A DNA stretch of 64,000 bases, taken from assembly GCA_022606135.1 (NCBI GenBank), contig JABYQN010000009.1, positions 1,265,001-1,329,000 of the forward strand, written 5' to 3'. The notes beneath the pieces were generated by a model. It was not told the origin of the DNA. It saw only the letters and a program-made list of their open reading frames with translations, and did no database searches. Shown here piece after piece: positions 48,666 to 61,003 of the stretch (the stretch's first letter is position 1; each line of letters begins with the position of its first letter). The DNA comes from Fomes fomentarius (lineage: Eukaryota > Basidiomycota > Agaricomycetes > Polyporales > Polyporaceae). A program made the translations under genes and the position numbers.

Positions 48666-50500
48666 CTAGGTCCGCTCGTCAGCCTCTTGGTCTGTCTCTG
48701 CTGGGAGTAGGAGTGTAGGGAGCATCGTGTGTCGTGTCCGGACTTGATCCCACGCTCCGTCCTTATAGTACGAAGGCAGTCCTCCCGAGTCTGTGTCCGA
48801 GTCCCAACTTGACTGGGAGATGGTTTCCGGGGGTAAGGCGAGGTTCGTTTGCCTGGCGACGTCAGTGGTGCCCATGGTACATGTTTCCGCTGCGGCTTTG
48901 CGCAGATTGAGGAGCACGCGTGTGCAGAGCGCGCTGTGCACAACGCGCAGCGGCCTGTAGGTGGCCAGAAAGTATGTGAGCTCAGCGCAAGTATGAGGAA
49001 GAGTGCCATTCGAGGGATGACCGCGTTGCGACATACATTTGCGTAGATGATATTAGCTCGGGCTACCAAGGGGTGGATGTCAGTAGTGAACACTTGTAGT
49101 GTAACCGGAGCGCAGGACTCACAGGAGCAAGCAGCATCATGAGCAGGTTCATGATGGACACCGCTGAACCCGAGCTCGGTCAACACATCGCGAACCATGA
49201 TATATGATCATGATGATCCCGGCGTACCTAGTACGATGGCGTAAAAGAAGCTGCCTGACGACCACGAATTGTTCAGCATAATATCCCCACACGCAGTCTG
49301 AAAGACTGTCACCATCGCGGTACATCGTGTGTATCAGCCGCCCTGTCCCATTCGAGGCGCTCTCGACTGCATGGACGTTTGATAAGCACGAGAAGCGATT
49401 CAGGGGAGAGAGACTCACAGTCTGAGTCAGATGTATAACGCTTGATGATTGTGAGCACTACTATCGCTGGGACATTGGTTAGGGTGGGTAAGCTCGATAT
49501 TGCCTTCATAGCTGGGGGACGCACTCGTCTCTCCAAGGATCAGACAAGCATACGCGGGCCATGCATCGCTGTCTTGCGTGCCCGGAACACAACCCATGAT
49601 TTTTAGGACGTCGTTTGAAGGGTCTGTACTAGAACTTGAACGATGCGAGGGCGTAGATAATTAACACGGTAAACTGACATTCTGTGTAGACCAGAGCTTG
49701 GTAGACAGCATATACCACGACAGGCTGCGGAGACTGCAGTGTGAGGGGACGACGGCTAGTTGGGGTATTCATGAACGAGAGAGACTCACCACAAGTTCGA
49801 TAAGGCCGCCTGCAATTAGGATCTTGACGTACACGTGGTAGTTCCAGAGTGCCAATGTCCTTGCCAGCAATATGACTGTCGCGTGTAGGTTCATGCGTCA
49901 GCGTAGAGGTCGAAACTTGGTTGCCATGAGCGGGAACTGACGTTCTGAGAGCAAGGTACCAACGATGTAGGTATCTTTATTCGGCGTCAGCCACCATCAT
50001 GAGCCCTTGCGGTGAATACGCACATGCGAGGGCCTGGAACTGTACTTCGCAGTGCTTCAAGGAAAGGTTGATGAGAAGGACACTAAGCCCGTACAGCGCA
50101 TATAACTCACCCTCGGATCTTCTGTATACAGTACCGCTACTCGGAGTGAGCACGACGCAGATCCCGACTGGATGAGAATGCACGAACATGTAGTCGCGAG
50201 CGTGGTATCCAGCAGCACGGAATATTTGTTGACCAGGAAAATAACTTTCATGATACTCCAACGACCAGGCCATATGAAAGCGACCTACCCGACAACACGG
50301 TCAGTGACAAAACCAAGGCTGATAGGACAGGAGGCGACTACACCTCATCGGAGAATGTTGCTATGATCTCGAGCGCCTTGAGGTTGGCATTAGACACATG
50401 TCTGTTGACATTGGAGATACGTACTGCGAGCGTGGACGCAGCGACTAGTTCATAGATGAGTACGAGTGTTCGTTGTAAACCATGCTATCATGAGAGGTTC
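48666..50500 (-). CDS. Agaricomycete multi-pass membrane protein, DUF6533 type
   Basis: On the reverse strand many tiny exons resemble the large Agaricomycete family of seven-helix proteins with an N-terminal DUF6533 domain, whose function is unknown. The order seen is LVLIYELVAASTLA, ALEIIATFSDEV (the family's LxTFxxEV), and WSIMKVIFLVNKYSVLLDTT (the family's WSxxKxLFxxNRY). Next come HCEVQFQALAC, TYIVGTLLSE, ILLARTLALWNYHVYVKILI, VVVYAVYQALVYTECQ and SLPTLTNVPAIVVLTIIKRY. The last are MYRDG and a final exon with LTYFLATYRPLRVVHSAL plus TRVLLNLRKAA before a Ser/Asp/Pro tail. Exon ends carry GTGAGT or GTCAGT donors. The 5' end is not resolved: candidate N-terminal exons lie up to about 50650. 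Some middle exons (49200-49560) have awkward frames, so partial decay is possible. It converges with the vWA gene, 121 bases away. Confidence 0.6.
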
Positions 50501-52867
50501 ACCTGTTGTACACTGACCAGCAATTCAGTTCAGTGAAGTGTGCCTTTCCATAGTAGTCTCTGTGGTCGCTCCCACCTTTGTTACGTGTAGCAGATATAGG
50601 TTACTGACCGGTAGTTGGATTTTAAGAGTCGCCATTGTGGCTGGATCGATATACATGGCACGAAATTTACGAAAGCAGAGTAGAATGAGCACTGGCAGAG
50701 GACGACAACCGTGTTGACCAGGGCAGCGTGGTGCAAGACACAAACTGCGAGTTTATCATAATCTGATGTTCCTGCTCGAAACACCCCACTGACACCGGAT
50801 GTCCTTGACACACACCGGATTGAAGTCACAATCTGGCCCCTTCCAGAGTGCGCATATCAGATCTGACGCAGGGCGTCGCAGGGAAGCCCTCAGGTAGACT
50901 ATATTGAACCTAGGGGTACGAGCCACGGATTTACGATGGCCGAATGCCGATGCAGGTGGTTTTACGGATCCAGCACAGGAATATCACTAGATTTATACTG
51001 GAGAATGGAAGTGATGATAGAGTTCGGTAGGTTGAAGCTAAGCCTCCATGCCACCGATCTGCAAGCGATGATGCGATCACTATCAAGTAGGAGAGAAGGC
51101 AGATGAATGAAGTAAATATATATCAATGACTCACGTGTAACTTTAAGCAGTGGAAGGCCGCGTGCAACCTGTACGTTAGTTGTCCCAGAACGGCAAGTAG
51201 CGCGATGGATCGCAGAAAGGGATCCACGATAGTTCCGAGGACCAGTACCAAGCGATGGGGGAATGTCGACCGGAAGTTGACCAACAACCTGCCAATGTGC
51301 AAACTAAGAACGACATGATAGATTGCTGATGTCCATAACCGCTGTACAGTTGAAAGGCCGGAATTTCACAGCTAACACGAACTCACGAGCGATATGCGCC
51401 TCAACCCCCACCCCATATCCTCATACTGACTCGGTGGTAATGGCCTGCGCATGCCTGTCCGTCCATCCCGAATCCCTCTCCAGCAGGATAACCTCTACTA
51501 GACCCAGACGCCCAAAGGAATCGTTTCGGGGGGCAAGACCCAGCTTCATCGACCAGAAGGGTCTTAGTCGTCCTCACCGTGTTGGTCAGCCCAGAGACAT
51601 GACATCTATAGCAACGCTCGTAACATTCATCTCACCGAAGTGCCGTCGTCAAAGGGGGACTGGTGCGATACCATGACACAGCGCACTTAGCGATCAATGG
51701 ATGTAGTATGTCCACGAAGGAATGCACATAGGGGCTATTGAGGGTGTGGTAGCCCAGCACCGTCGAGGCTCATGACTGTACAGGTTCCCTTCGGCGCTGG
51801 ATTCGATTTGTTTCGTCGATGAGTTCAGCGACTGCTGCGGATGTCATCAGAGGTAAGGATACAATGTGTCTTGCCACATACCATGAAGCTGGTAAGCATA
51901 GCAGGTGAGCCAAAAGGCCAAAAAATGAGACAGGATAGATCAGCATGTATGCAAAATGACTGCGACATATGAAAAAGGGTGGTAGAGCGGACGGGAAATT
52001 GTGACGACCTTCCTAGTTGGGCAGGAAGGTTACTATATAAGGCGAAAGACGGAAGGATCAGGGGGTCAGCTGAGGGTCGTCCCAGCTCGGCTCAATGTCG
52101 CGCAGGGATTTCAGCCTTATATTCACGAGAACCCAACCCACAGGGTTCACTTTCCGACCACCATCCACCGTGATGCCGGCCAGAAATACGACGACGCACC
52201 CCATCTTCCTCCTAGCCGCGATGACCACGCTGCACCTCTTGTCATCCCCCTGCGGACGAGAGTTCCTCCCGGTTTCCGTGCGGTAGCTTCTTCCGACATT
52301 GCCCGGCTTCGTGCGGTTCCATGGATCAGCATACGCCCATTCAGTCTTTATCCAGGCAAAGGGACCAGGTTTCATGAAGTAGGCGAGGCGGACCGCGTTC
52401 ACGCTGAAGCAATAATATCCTCATGATAGGCTCAGCTCCTGAGAGCTGGACAGTTGGTGGGTGCGAGCACATCATGCTCTCCTGAGTGTTGCAGATCTCA
52501 TGTCACGACATAGCATACACCCGGGGCGACCCGATAAATGGCGGCGGCGAGTCCAAAGGACCGCAAGAGGAGCGGGTGGGTTCCAAATACAAGCCACTGG
52601 AAGCCAATGACGGAAGCCAGTCGACGTTGTGGAGGATGCTGGTCATGGACGGGGTGGGAAAGTGGGGAGTCCCGGAGTGCGCTCCCACGTGGCCTATATC
52701 CGTAATCCTCGGAGCCAGGCCATGAGCCGACGGAGAGCAGCGGAAACGCGGTCAGTCATTTATCACTCTCATAAAACTGACCCGTCCGCGCTCTTTGTCC
52801 AACGAGCTTGCTGTCCTTCTCCTTGAAACTGTCCCCGCCCTTGTAACCACTCGTCCGACAACCTCAA
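50501..52867. other. intergenic region, possible unrecognised exons
   Basis: 2.4 kb upstream of both the DUF6533-type gene and the F-box gene. Reverse-strand frames at 50581-50829 (hydrophobic, ALVNTVVVLCQCSFYSAFVN) and about 51130-51345 (hydrophobic, LVLVLGTIVDPFLRSIALLA) may be exons or relics of a related membrane protein, but I could not link them. Open frames on both strands at 52001-52426 have no recognisable features. Confidence 0.4.
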
Positions 52868-54208
52868 ATGCCGCACACTCTGCTCGAACTCAATTACGAT
52901 GTCCTCTCCAACATCCTCACCCTCATCTCCCCACACGACGCCGCACAGCTTGCGCTGGCATCCCGTGCCGCATATGCCCTGGCTCTCCCCCGTTTCCTCT
53001 CAGACACCTCCCTTGGCGGCCTCTACCACAAGCCAAGCAGCAGTGCTGTGTCCCAATTGAAGATTTTCTGCAACTTCATCCTCGCACCCGCGCCCAGTTG
53101 GCATGGCGCTCCCTCTGCGCGGTTCGACGGGCTCCATACTTTGGAAATCATGCGCGACGCGGTCCGTGTGAGACATTATGGCAGGCGGGTCGTCGACGCG
53201 TCCGCCGTCGCACTCCTTTCGTCCGTCCTAGAGCGAGCGCACAATCTGCAGCAGCTCACGCTGTGGGGCTCAGACGCGCTATTTGCTGCATATCCCGACT
53301 TTGCACTGAATAGCAGCCCATCGATCCGTACCCTCGTCCTTGGAGGTGACATTGCACCACTTTCGTCCCTCGCTCGTGCGTTTCCCCAAATACGGTCATT
53401 GAAATTCGTAGCCGGTGGAGGTGCCTGCGTTCCAGCCTGGGCCTTCCAGGTATTCGACTCCGACCTCGAGGACCTGGGGCCATGGCAGAAGAATCTCGAA
53501 CATGTTGACGCCGGGTTTCCCATCGTCCCACTCGCATGTCCCGTGCGTCGCGTCGACCTGCGCAACCCCATCGTACCAGACATGGAGTCCATCATCACCG
53601 CACACACATTTCTGTCCGAGACGCGCCCTGTCGTCCTCTCCGCTTCCGTGAACGCGTATTTCCAACCGGAACAGGTTGGCACCTTGCTATATTCGACCGG
53701 TCATAGCCTGCGGTACCTAGACCTGGTTGGGGACCGGTGTGAGGATCTCCACGATGGGGTTGAGTGGATGGTACGTCACTGTCGTATGCTGTGTGGACTT
53801 AGCTCTGACACTATATTCTTGTAGAACCGCGTCGCACAAGGGCTCCCCCTCATACCTAACCTTTCTATCACCGGTATCACGCTCTCCATAACTCCTGCCA
53901 TCATTCTGTCACCGATGACGCTCAAGCCCCACTTGTCTTCGCCCGATACTCCCATCCTTGTCCCTACTCCACGGCCGAATGAACCGGTGGACCTGGCTTC
54001 AATAGCTCGTGCCGTCGCTGAGAGCGCACCATCGCTGCAGTTCGTCGCAATCGACCTCTCAGCTGCGAGGGACGCGAGCGCTGCAGAGCGCGCCTGGTTC
54101 CGCATACACGAGGTTGGATCCGGCAGTGCACGGAAGGCTCAGAAGATCGGCGAACAGGAGGGGCTTGCTATCGCTGCGAAGATGCGGGCGTTCGATCGCT
54201 ACGATTGA
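52868..54208 (+). CDS. F-box protein
   Basis: F-box proteins recruit substrates to SCF ubiquitin ligases through Skp1. The N-terminus MPHTLLELNYDVLSNILTLI followed by SPHDAAQLALASRAAYALAL fits a degenerate F-box (LPxxVLxxIxxxLxxxDxxxLAxxSRxxxxLA). The remaining 400 residues contain Leu-rich segments typical of Agaricomycete F-box proteins: LHTLEIMRDAV, LQQLTLWGSDALF, IRTLVLGGDIAPL, IRSLKFVAGGG and LRYLDLVGDRC. These likely form degenerate leucine-rich repeats. One intron, after VEWM at about 53771 and ending in CTTGTAG before NRVAQGL, joins the last exon, which ends KMRAFDRYD with TGA at 54206-54208. Length is about 430 residues. The ATG at 52868 lies after a pyrimidine-rich leader. Confidence 0.8.
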
Positions 54209-54681
54209 TTGACTCTTGGTTGGTGTTGCTGGCTATGATTCGTCAATTGACCAACGATGCTAAGGAGTCGTTATTGCCACAGATTACAGTCATTGTGCAA
54301 ACTCACAGCCTATAGACTGTAGAATGCTGTGGTCAGACGTTGACTCCACTACACTAGATCATCCATTATTGGCGAGCTATCTTTCCTACTCACTCACGCC
54401 TACATAGACATATTCTTGCATACTCCCCTCGTATTCACAGCCTATCTATATACTCTCATCATCTACTCTTGCTGTCTGGTCGTATGGGTTGCCTTGCCGT
54501 TCTCGCTGTGCTCTTTCTGCCGGGTCTGGATCATGGCACAATCTTGCTGTCATAGTATAGTAATACATGTAGAATCACAACGGCTGATCGTAGTATGTTG
54601 TACAAGAATTCGTATGTATCTTCGTGTCGTCGCTATCTACTAGATGTCTTCAGCTTCCCCACGTTCAAGAATCGAGAGCGA
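54209..54681. other. convergent 3' flanks
   Basis: 470 bases between the ends of the F-box gene and the aldolase gene, which converge. AT-rich for this window, consistent with 3' untranslated sequence. No gene seen. Confidence 0.55.
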
Positions 54682-56036
54682 TCAGTAGCTGAACGCCTTT
54701 CCACCGAGCTCTTCGCCAACTGCGTCCGCAAGGTGCCTCGAGATCCCGTCTGCAAGCGAGCCGCTATCGGAGGTAACGTTGATCTGTAGGCAGGATGCTC
54801 AGTTCAGACATTCCTCGCATTCTCGTGTGTATCGTGTGGCGTGCGTGGATGCATAACGTAGTAGTAGACGATACGCACCATGTCGAAGCCCTCCTTTGCC
54901 CTTTTCGCAGCTTGCACGCCCGAGGTGCAGAAGATCGCACTGTTTAGGGACGCCCGAACGTGAGACTTGCGAAGTAGTACGAGCAACTAGGGAGGGGTTC
55001 AGGAATGGAGGCTGAGCTCGCACCATTTCTTGCCCTTCGCGTGTGCGGCGGCGAGGATCTTCTGGATCAGCACCTCGGCCTCGGGGACCGGGTCGGGCGA
55101 GGGCGGCGGGAGGCCGTGCGAGAGCGAGAGGTCGTACGGGCCGATGAACACCCCATCTGTGCGCCCGCGCGTAGCCATGAGCATGAGCACGAGCGATCCC
55201 CGGTTAAGTAAGTTGTAAATCTGTCAGTGAAGGAGAGAAATGGAGGAAGAGAGAGAGAGAGATAGAGAAAAAAGGGGGGCATGAAGCTCACCGACGCCGT
55301 CGACGCTGACGATCTCGTCGACGTTCTGCGCGCCCTCGCGCGTCTCGATCTGGAGGAGGACGAGCACGCTGTCGTTCGCGCGGGCGAGGTAGTCGTATGC
55401 GGACACGCCGGGGCCCCACGCGAGCTGGGTGAACGGGTTCCCGAACCCGCGCACGCCCTGCGGCGGGAAGCGCGAGGCGGCGGCGATGGACGCGGCTTGC
55501 GCGCGGGTGTTCACCTGTTCAGCAGTAGTGTTACGTTAGCCATGAACGTTCAACGGTGAGATCAGCATAAGGCTTTGAGTCTGTCCTGGTTATACAGGAG
55601 TAGCTACGGCCTTAACTCTGGGGCACGTAACGTATCGCGCGAATCCAGCGCAAGAATAGCACTGGGCTGAATACAGTGAGGTATCGATGATGTTACTATT
55701 ACCCACCATCGGCACAATCACGCCCTTCGCGCCATTGTCGAGGGCATACTTGATGAGCCAGCCCGCGCTCCCGTCCGCACTGGCACCGGTCGCGGGGATG
55801 CGCACGAGCACGCTGGGGGCGGTGGGACCGAGCCCGGCGACGGCGTTTACGATCTCGCCTGCGCCGGGCTGGAGGGGTATCGTGCCGTGTTCGCAGTCGA
55901 CGACGAGCCAGGAGAGGTGTGGGGACGCAGAGGCCGTGGCGCGTGCGCTGACTGCGCCTGGCAGAGTGACCCACGCGCCGAACGCGGGGTTGGAGGCGCG
56001 GAAGGCGGTGAGGAGCGGGTGGGCGATTGCGGACAT
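54682..56036 (-). CDS. HpcH/HpaI family aldolase
   Basis: Class II, metal-dependent pyruvate aldolase of the HpcH/HpaI superfamily (relatives cleave 2-keto-3-deoxyglucarate or 4-hydroxy-2-oxoheptanedioate). The substrate here is unknown. Exons on the reverse strand give AFRASNPAFGAWVTLPGAVS, SWLVVDCEHGTIPLQ with the catalytic His, VLVRIPATGA with the Arg that binds pyruvate, and NGAKGVIVPMVNTRAQAASI. These are followed by GVRGFGNPFTQLAWG, LLQIETREG (metal-binding Glu), GVDVLFIGPYDLSLSHGLPP (metal-binding Asp), AIFCTSGVQAAKRAKEGFDM and INVTSDSGSL, ending EELGGKAFSY with TGA at 54682-54684. This covers the whole fold, about 280 residues. Five or more introns; the one near 55217-55270 contains a GA-rich tract. 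There is no signal peptide, so it is cytosolic. The ATG at 56036 is the only one that fits the family start. Confidence 0.88.
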
Positions 56037-57110
56037 GGTAGTGGGTGTGGTAAGGGAGGACGCGCGATGATGCGAGGGAGAGTGTGAGATGAGAGGTGCG
56101 CGTTCAAGTATGCGTGCGCGAGACTGGGCGACCTAGATTGTTTGCAATTGTGCCATACTGCGATGTGCGTCGTAGCACAAACTGGTGGGTGTGTGTGCCG
56201 TTCTGGGGACGGGGAACGAAGCCCTGGAGATCATGAGGACTGAAAGTATCATGAAGCGGGCCGGTCCGTGGGCAGCCAGAGAGAAGTCATCCTCGTGGTC
56301 TCTGCATAGAAGTCGTTCGCCTGAGTGCCCCACGCCAAAATAGTGAGTGAAAATACACCATGATAACAAGATGTCACAGGTTGAGCGAGTCGTCGGGTAG
56401 TACCAACAACTTCAGGCGCTAGCTATAGCAACGTATGGGCGCCTATCGAGACAGTCGCCTAAGTATGTGCTACTCCGAGATCACCCTCCTTGGCGTCCTG
56501 TACAACTGTGTTGATGCTCACTCAACTCGCAGGTGAAGAGGCAACGGAGGTTAGACTGTTGCGCTATGCGGCGGACTTATGCTGCAGCTAGCAACCGAAT
56601 CTGCGGCAACCTAAAACTGAAGCTCAATACAATAGTACCGGATCCCGCAGATGGCTTTTCCTGTTCAGTCTGAGGAGCACTCCCTGTGCAAAGTGCGGTT
56701 GAGTCTCATACTATCGCACAGAGCAAACTCTTGAAGAGCTCAGTCGGACGAGCACCTCTACCGCATGGTATCGGGTTTCTGGAGGCGCACATTCTCCGAG
56801 GATGCCATCAACCATGCTGCTCTCACTTCGAGGAGACAAAAGATATGTGACCAAGATAGCTATTCAGTGAGTGCGCCACACGTTGATTTTTCTCTGAGCG
56901 ATGCAGCCAGATATTGAGGGTATGCTTACACCCCGTCTGACGCCTCCGCACTCAGGCGTCTCCTAGTGCATACAGATATCCACCGTGGCTATTGTCTCCA
57001 ATATTAGATAATTTGGAGTCGACGACATATAAGCGAAGAGCTTTCTACCCATTCGACGCATTCATAATTTTCTCGCCTCGCAGGCTCTCTCCGACAGCTC
57101 TCGTGTCACC
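56037..57110. other. divergent intergenic region
   Basis: 1.07 kb between divergent genes, holding the aldolase promoter and that of the next gene. No open frame with recognisable features. Confidence 0.5.
57028..57033 (+). promoter_or_regulatory. TATA-like box
   Basis: TATAAG lies 78 bases upstream of the ATG at 57111, with a pyrimidine-rich stretch between. It supports transcription of the small gene that follows. Confidence 0.4.
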
Positions 57111-57587
57111 ATGTGCTCTGAAGAGAACTTTACGGCCCGGAGTGTCGTGAAATCGAACCACTACCTCCCCGCCAGCCCCAGCATGGTGAAAGAGCTCGCA
57201 AAGATAGTCGAGGGAGGTGAGTCTGATTACGAGAGTCCACCGACTATATGATTGCTGCCCTACTCATACTACGCGACTTGGACGAATCAACAGCTGAATA
57301 TCCCACGCCCATCTACGACACTAGAGACGTCGGGTTGTGGGGGTACCTTTGTGAATGCATAGGTGAGTCAGGCTTTACGTCCGAAGGCCGCACGTGCATT
57401 AATACCGAACGCATATACCACAGTGGAAGACATGGTGATAGGTACAGGGCTGGTTCGAAGACCAAAAGACGTGGCAGTCAGAGCTGCTGCACTCGATGCA
57501 TATGCTAAGTGGCCGAGCTGCAGGCGAGAACTCGACAGAATGGCTCTCATTGACAGGCTTGTGGATCGGCTTTTGCGCACTGACTGA
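57111..57587 (+). CDS. small protein of unknown function, ARM/HEAT-like end
   Basis: Three exons, 57111-57216, 57294-57362 and 57424-57587, join in frame with GT-AG introns of 77 and 61 bases, both in phase 1, giving 112 residues. I do not recognise the family. The N-terminal part reads MVKELAKIVEG. The middle is aromatic (GLWGYLCECI). The last 45 residues (PKDVAVRAAALDAYAKW, then RELDRMALIDRLVDRLLRTD) look like two amphipathic helices of an armadillo/HEAT-type repeat. There is no signal peptide or membrane helix. A TATA-like box and pyrimidine-rich leader precede the ATG, and all three exons are needed to avoid stops, which supports a real gene. It is the first of four short genes on the same strand. 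Confidence 0.55.
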
Positions 57588-57980
57588 GCATCCGAGTTGG
57601 CAGGACCTGGCGGTCATTGTTGCCACAGTCAACTGTTGGGGTATAGACTGTTGAGATACTCTCTCGTTGTACTCGTGGTTCGGGTGCATGCCTCGAACTG
57701 AACGTGTTTACGATGGACCTAGAGATGTGGCGTCGAAGTGCCCCACCATCCCCGCCAGACATTCGGCCACGGGCGTGAATCATCGCACGAGGCAACTGAG
57801 CTCGTACGTATTTTGTGGGGCGATGCTTGCCAGGGGTGGTCCGCCGCAAGTACGGCACTGCGGCAACACTAAGCTTCGTCCTAGCGGTAGTGGTATAAAC
57901 CTAGGTCACAATTGCATTTATGGTACGCTCGCCACTGACCAGCTAGGCTTAGGTTCCCCACTCGACTTGGGTCATCTAAC

Positions 57981-58753
57981 ATGGCGGATCCTATTGCCTC
58001 GACAGACACGCATACCTGTGAGCTCTGAGCTTCTGCAGACTCTCCGGATACGTTCTCACTAGCAGCCTGACTAGATACCCCCCTAGACGGAAACTTGCTC
58101 ACGGATGGAATGTCGGGACAAAGTGAGCGGGCGATGAGCCATTGACCCGGAAACGAGCCTGAAACCCCATGTTTCCCCTCTAATAACGTAACAGTCGCTG
58201 TTGAAGTGCGGCGGATAGACGCAAGAGATGGGAATGGTAACATTGTGCATGCATCTATGTGCCAAGTATCTGGTAAGTTGAGTATTCAACCTTCTCCGGA
58301 CCAAGTCTTGAGAAAACTCTCCCGCCGTTCGCTTCTGAAATCGCTATATTGTGCTGTATCTAGCGAAACCAGCACGGGACCCGTTACACACCTGGCTTCT
58401 CTTGGCAGCATTCGTTGGTGACCCTGGACTAGACCAGGACATCGTCAGATGCTTCACACTGAGGCAAGCTCACTGCATTCTGGCGGGAATGCTACGCCCC
58501 TCGTGTTCCCTGCAGCATGTGCGGTTCGTGTTCAGATCCCATACAAGTGAAGCATCTAGCAAGTGGTGCATGGTGCATGGAGTCGTGGGCTCACCGGCGA
58601 CCGAGGAAGCTCACAGTGAATTTGAAGCACTGGTAAGCCTGTTGATCTCTGGGCAAGATTCGGCCTTTACTAACTCACGACATCCAGATCAGGACCTGGC
58701 AGACAGATGTATTCAAGCCATATAAATCCGCAAAAGCGAGCATACTGTGGTAA
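57981..58753 (+). CDS. small intron-rich protein of unknown function
   Basis: Five exons, 57981-58017, 58087-58122, 58195-58272, 58364-58632 and 58688-58753, give 161 residues. All introns have GT-AG ends; phases are 1, 1, 1 and 0. The start is MADPIASTDTHTYGNLLTDG. The middle IAVEVRRIDARDGNGNIVHA looks like beta strands. The main exon reads PLHTWLLLAAFVGDPGLDQD, then RCFTLRQAHCILAGMLRP, VRFVFRSHTSEASSKWCMVH and GVVGSP. The C-terminus is FKPYKSAKASILW. No domain recognised, no signal peptide. Frames close exactly at each junction over five exons, which is hard to obtain by chance. Uncharacterised lineage-specific protein is the best description. Confidence 0.55.
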
Positions 58754-59979
58754 GGTCGACTACCTGCGCTGCTGCTGCCAACACAGAAACCTACTGGACT
58801 GCTGAGAGACGTTGAAGTTCATGTTCTCGTTGGGTTTCGTGATACATAAGAAGTATCTTTGACTCTGGACAGTCTTACCAATATCCGGTGTCCAATCGTT
58901 TTGATCCTCTAGTGAGCTAAGTGTTCTAAACCATGCTGCGGGGCTGTATTACATCATATATACGGATGCATCTGCTCTGCCCAGATGCATCCGGGCAAGT
59001 ATCACCTTGTCGTCGTGCGGATACAACTGCTATGTATACTGCCAGACTACTGGGGCCAGCATCCGAGTGGAGTGTGTCAGACTAGTTACCGGCTTCTCCG
59101 AGTCAGCCAATCGAAAGCCCGAGTCTGTAGCAAGTGTGCTTGTATTACGATACGCGATCAGACATGTCGGCCTTCAAGTAGTGCATGTTGTGACAGGACG
59201 GGGACAATCAGCTGAGGCACATGGAACGTGGGGAGCAGTGCGGGTAGGGTTAGGAAAAATGCGACCCAAGGGGGTGAATCCGAGCCAACTTCTGTGCTTC
59301 TGCGGATGAAGCCCATGATCATCTGGGCCCCATAGTGATATCTGGCCATAATGCTTGTATCTTATCTCTTGCCTTGTCCTTTTCATCGGGTACCTCTAGG
59401 AGGGTGTGTCATCGAAATGTCCCTCCTCGGCACGACTTTTTGAAGAGACGGTGAGACAAGGCTGCAAGTAGGGCAGGGGCGTGGATTCAACGTTGAAACG
59501 AGCAAGTGCGCAGATACATATGGTTCCCGCCACTCAAACTGCAAATGGAGCGTTACGAAGCCGCGAACCGTTACTGACTGCTGAAACACCACGCTACGGT
59601 CAGGACCGTCCAACGGCCGCGCTGAGTCACCAAAGGAGCTGCGGACAATCAAGCGCTACGCCGCCACGCCAGTCCGCAACGGTGCATATGTGGCCAATCA
59701 GCCTAAGAAGTGATCAACTCCGCTCCTGTTGAGTGGGACAGGTGTCGTCCACGGGCATTCGCTTGCGTGCGCGGCGTGGAGTCGAAACCCTCGAAAAGGA
59801 GTCGGATGTCACATGGAAGCCCGCCACCTAGCATTAGCTCGAGCGAGCAAGCGAGCGAGTTCAGGCGTTTCTAGATTTCCATGAACGCGGTAAGCACGCT
59901 CGAGGGCAGCCAGCTCGAGTTGAGTGTTACTTTGGGGTACTAGGCGGACATACCTCAAAGGGGGGCGGCGGCCGTCATC
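58754..59979. other. intergenic region
   Basis: 1.2 kb between two small + strand genes. Open frames are short and without features. GAGCGAGCAAGCGAGCGAG at about 59841-59859 is a short imperfect repeat. No gene supported. Confidence 0.45.
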
Positions 59980-60347
59980 ATGTCTCAGGCAACCCTTGCC
60001 AGCAGTGGGCGTGTCGACACTGAGAAGGGATCCCAGGGTCCCAAAGTCATTACTAATACTAGTGGTTTTGATGAAACCTTGCGTCCACTGCTGTCAGAGA
60101 GAGGAATCGCGCAGGGTGGAGGTGACCCATTCACTGACACTCTCGAACCGCCGCTGCTCAATTTACGATAATGTCTGTCTCCCTCCTGACTGCAGTGCCC
60201 TTCCGCAGACTTGAGGAGATGCCAACCGCGACAGATGGAGCTGGGGTTGTCACTGACATTCAAGAGCCGCTCAGGGCCCACGCCGCCTCCTCCGCCACCG
60301 TGACCTCGAGCTCAATGGGGTCCGACTTCAATCTTGCCCGCGGCTAG
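59980..60347 (+). CDS. small protein of unknown function
   Basis: Two exons, 59980-60121 and 60196-60347, joined by a 74-base phase-1 intron (GTGACC...CTGCAG), give 97 residues. The N-terminus is MSQATLASSGRVDTEKGSQG. A Leu-rich part FDETLRPLLSERGIAQGG leads through the junction into VPFRRLEEMPTATDG. The C-terminus is Ser/Ala/Thr-rich (HAASSATVTSSSMGSDFNLA). It is probably disordered, with no domain recognised. Without splicing the frame would stop at 60171, giving 63 residues. The case for a gene rests on an open frame with a clean donor, acceptor and continuation; it is weaker than for its neighbours. Confidence 0.4.
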
Positions 60348-61003
60348 TACTACTACTCAGTGCAGAAAAAGCAGAGACGTGCTGTAGCATTCTCACCGAT
60401 GCATACAGGTGAAGTCTTAGTGATTGCCAGCCTGTGTGCCACCCGCATAGAAGATGGGGGCACCGCAGGTACCGAAGGTGCTGGGCTACGTAGTGCTTAC
60501 TACTACTACGTATACTAGACCCGGAGAGATTCAGAACGATGATGGCTTGTAAGCGCCAAAACGACCGCTGTGGGTGTGTGGTGATGTAGTTGATCGTGTT
60601 AGGATCTAGTGGTGTTGCCAAGCAGACATGAAACAATCTCCTTCAAGGAAGTACCGGTGACGTCAATCTACCATCCGCCTCAGCGTCCGAGGCTGCACGC
60701 TCGCGGTAGGTTGAGGTCAACTATGACTTTGGAGGGTGACTGCCATCGTGAAGCGGATAGGATGTGCTGGCTGATGGTGGTAGCTACACCACTTCGCATG
60801 ATCCGCAGGGAACGAGACGCGTCGGGAGCCTTATGTGATCTCATTATTACTCGAGTCGTGGACTCTGCGGTCGAGGCATGCCCACCACCGTGAGCTTGAA
60901 GCAATAGTACTAGTACTAAGCCCGTGATCCCTGGACATCATTCAGCCTCTAGTCGATTGCCTGTCTATCTCCATGCTTCCTGTCGCTTCATCAGCTCGAC
61001 GGC

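Noticed and set aside
52001..52426. Overlapping open frames on both strands before the F-box gene
   Set aside because: No features, no splice links to the F-box gene, and frames on both strands are of equal quality.
59980..60171. Unspliced 63-residue version of the small gene
   Set aside because: Possible, but the GTGACC...CTGCAG intron and the open continuation to 60347 make the spliced form more likely.
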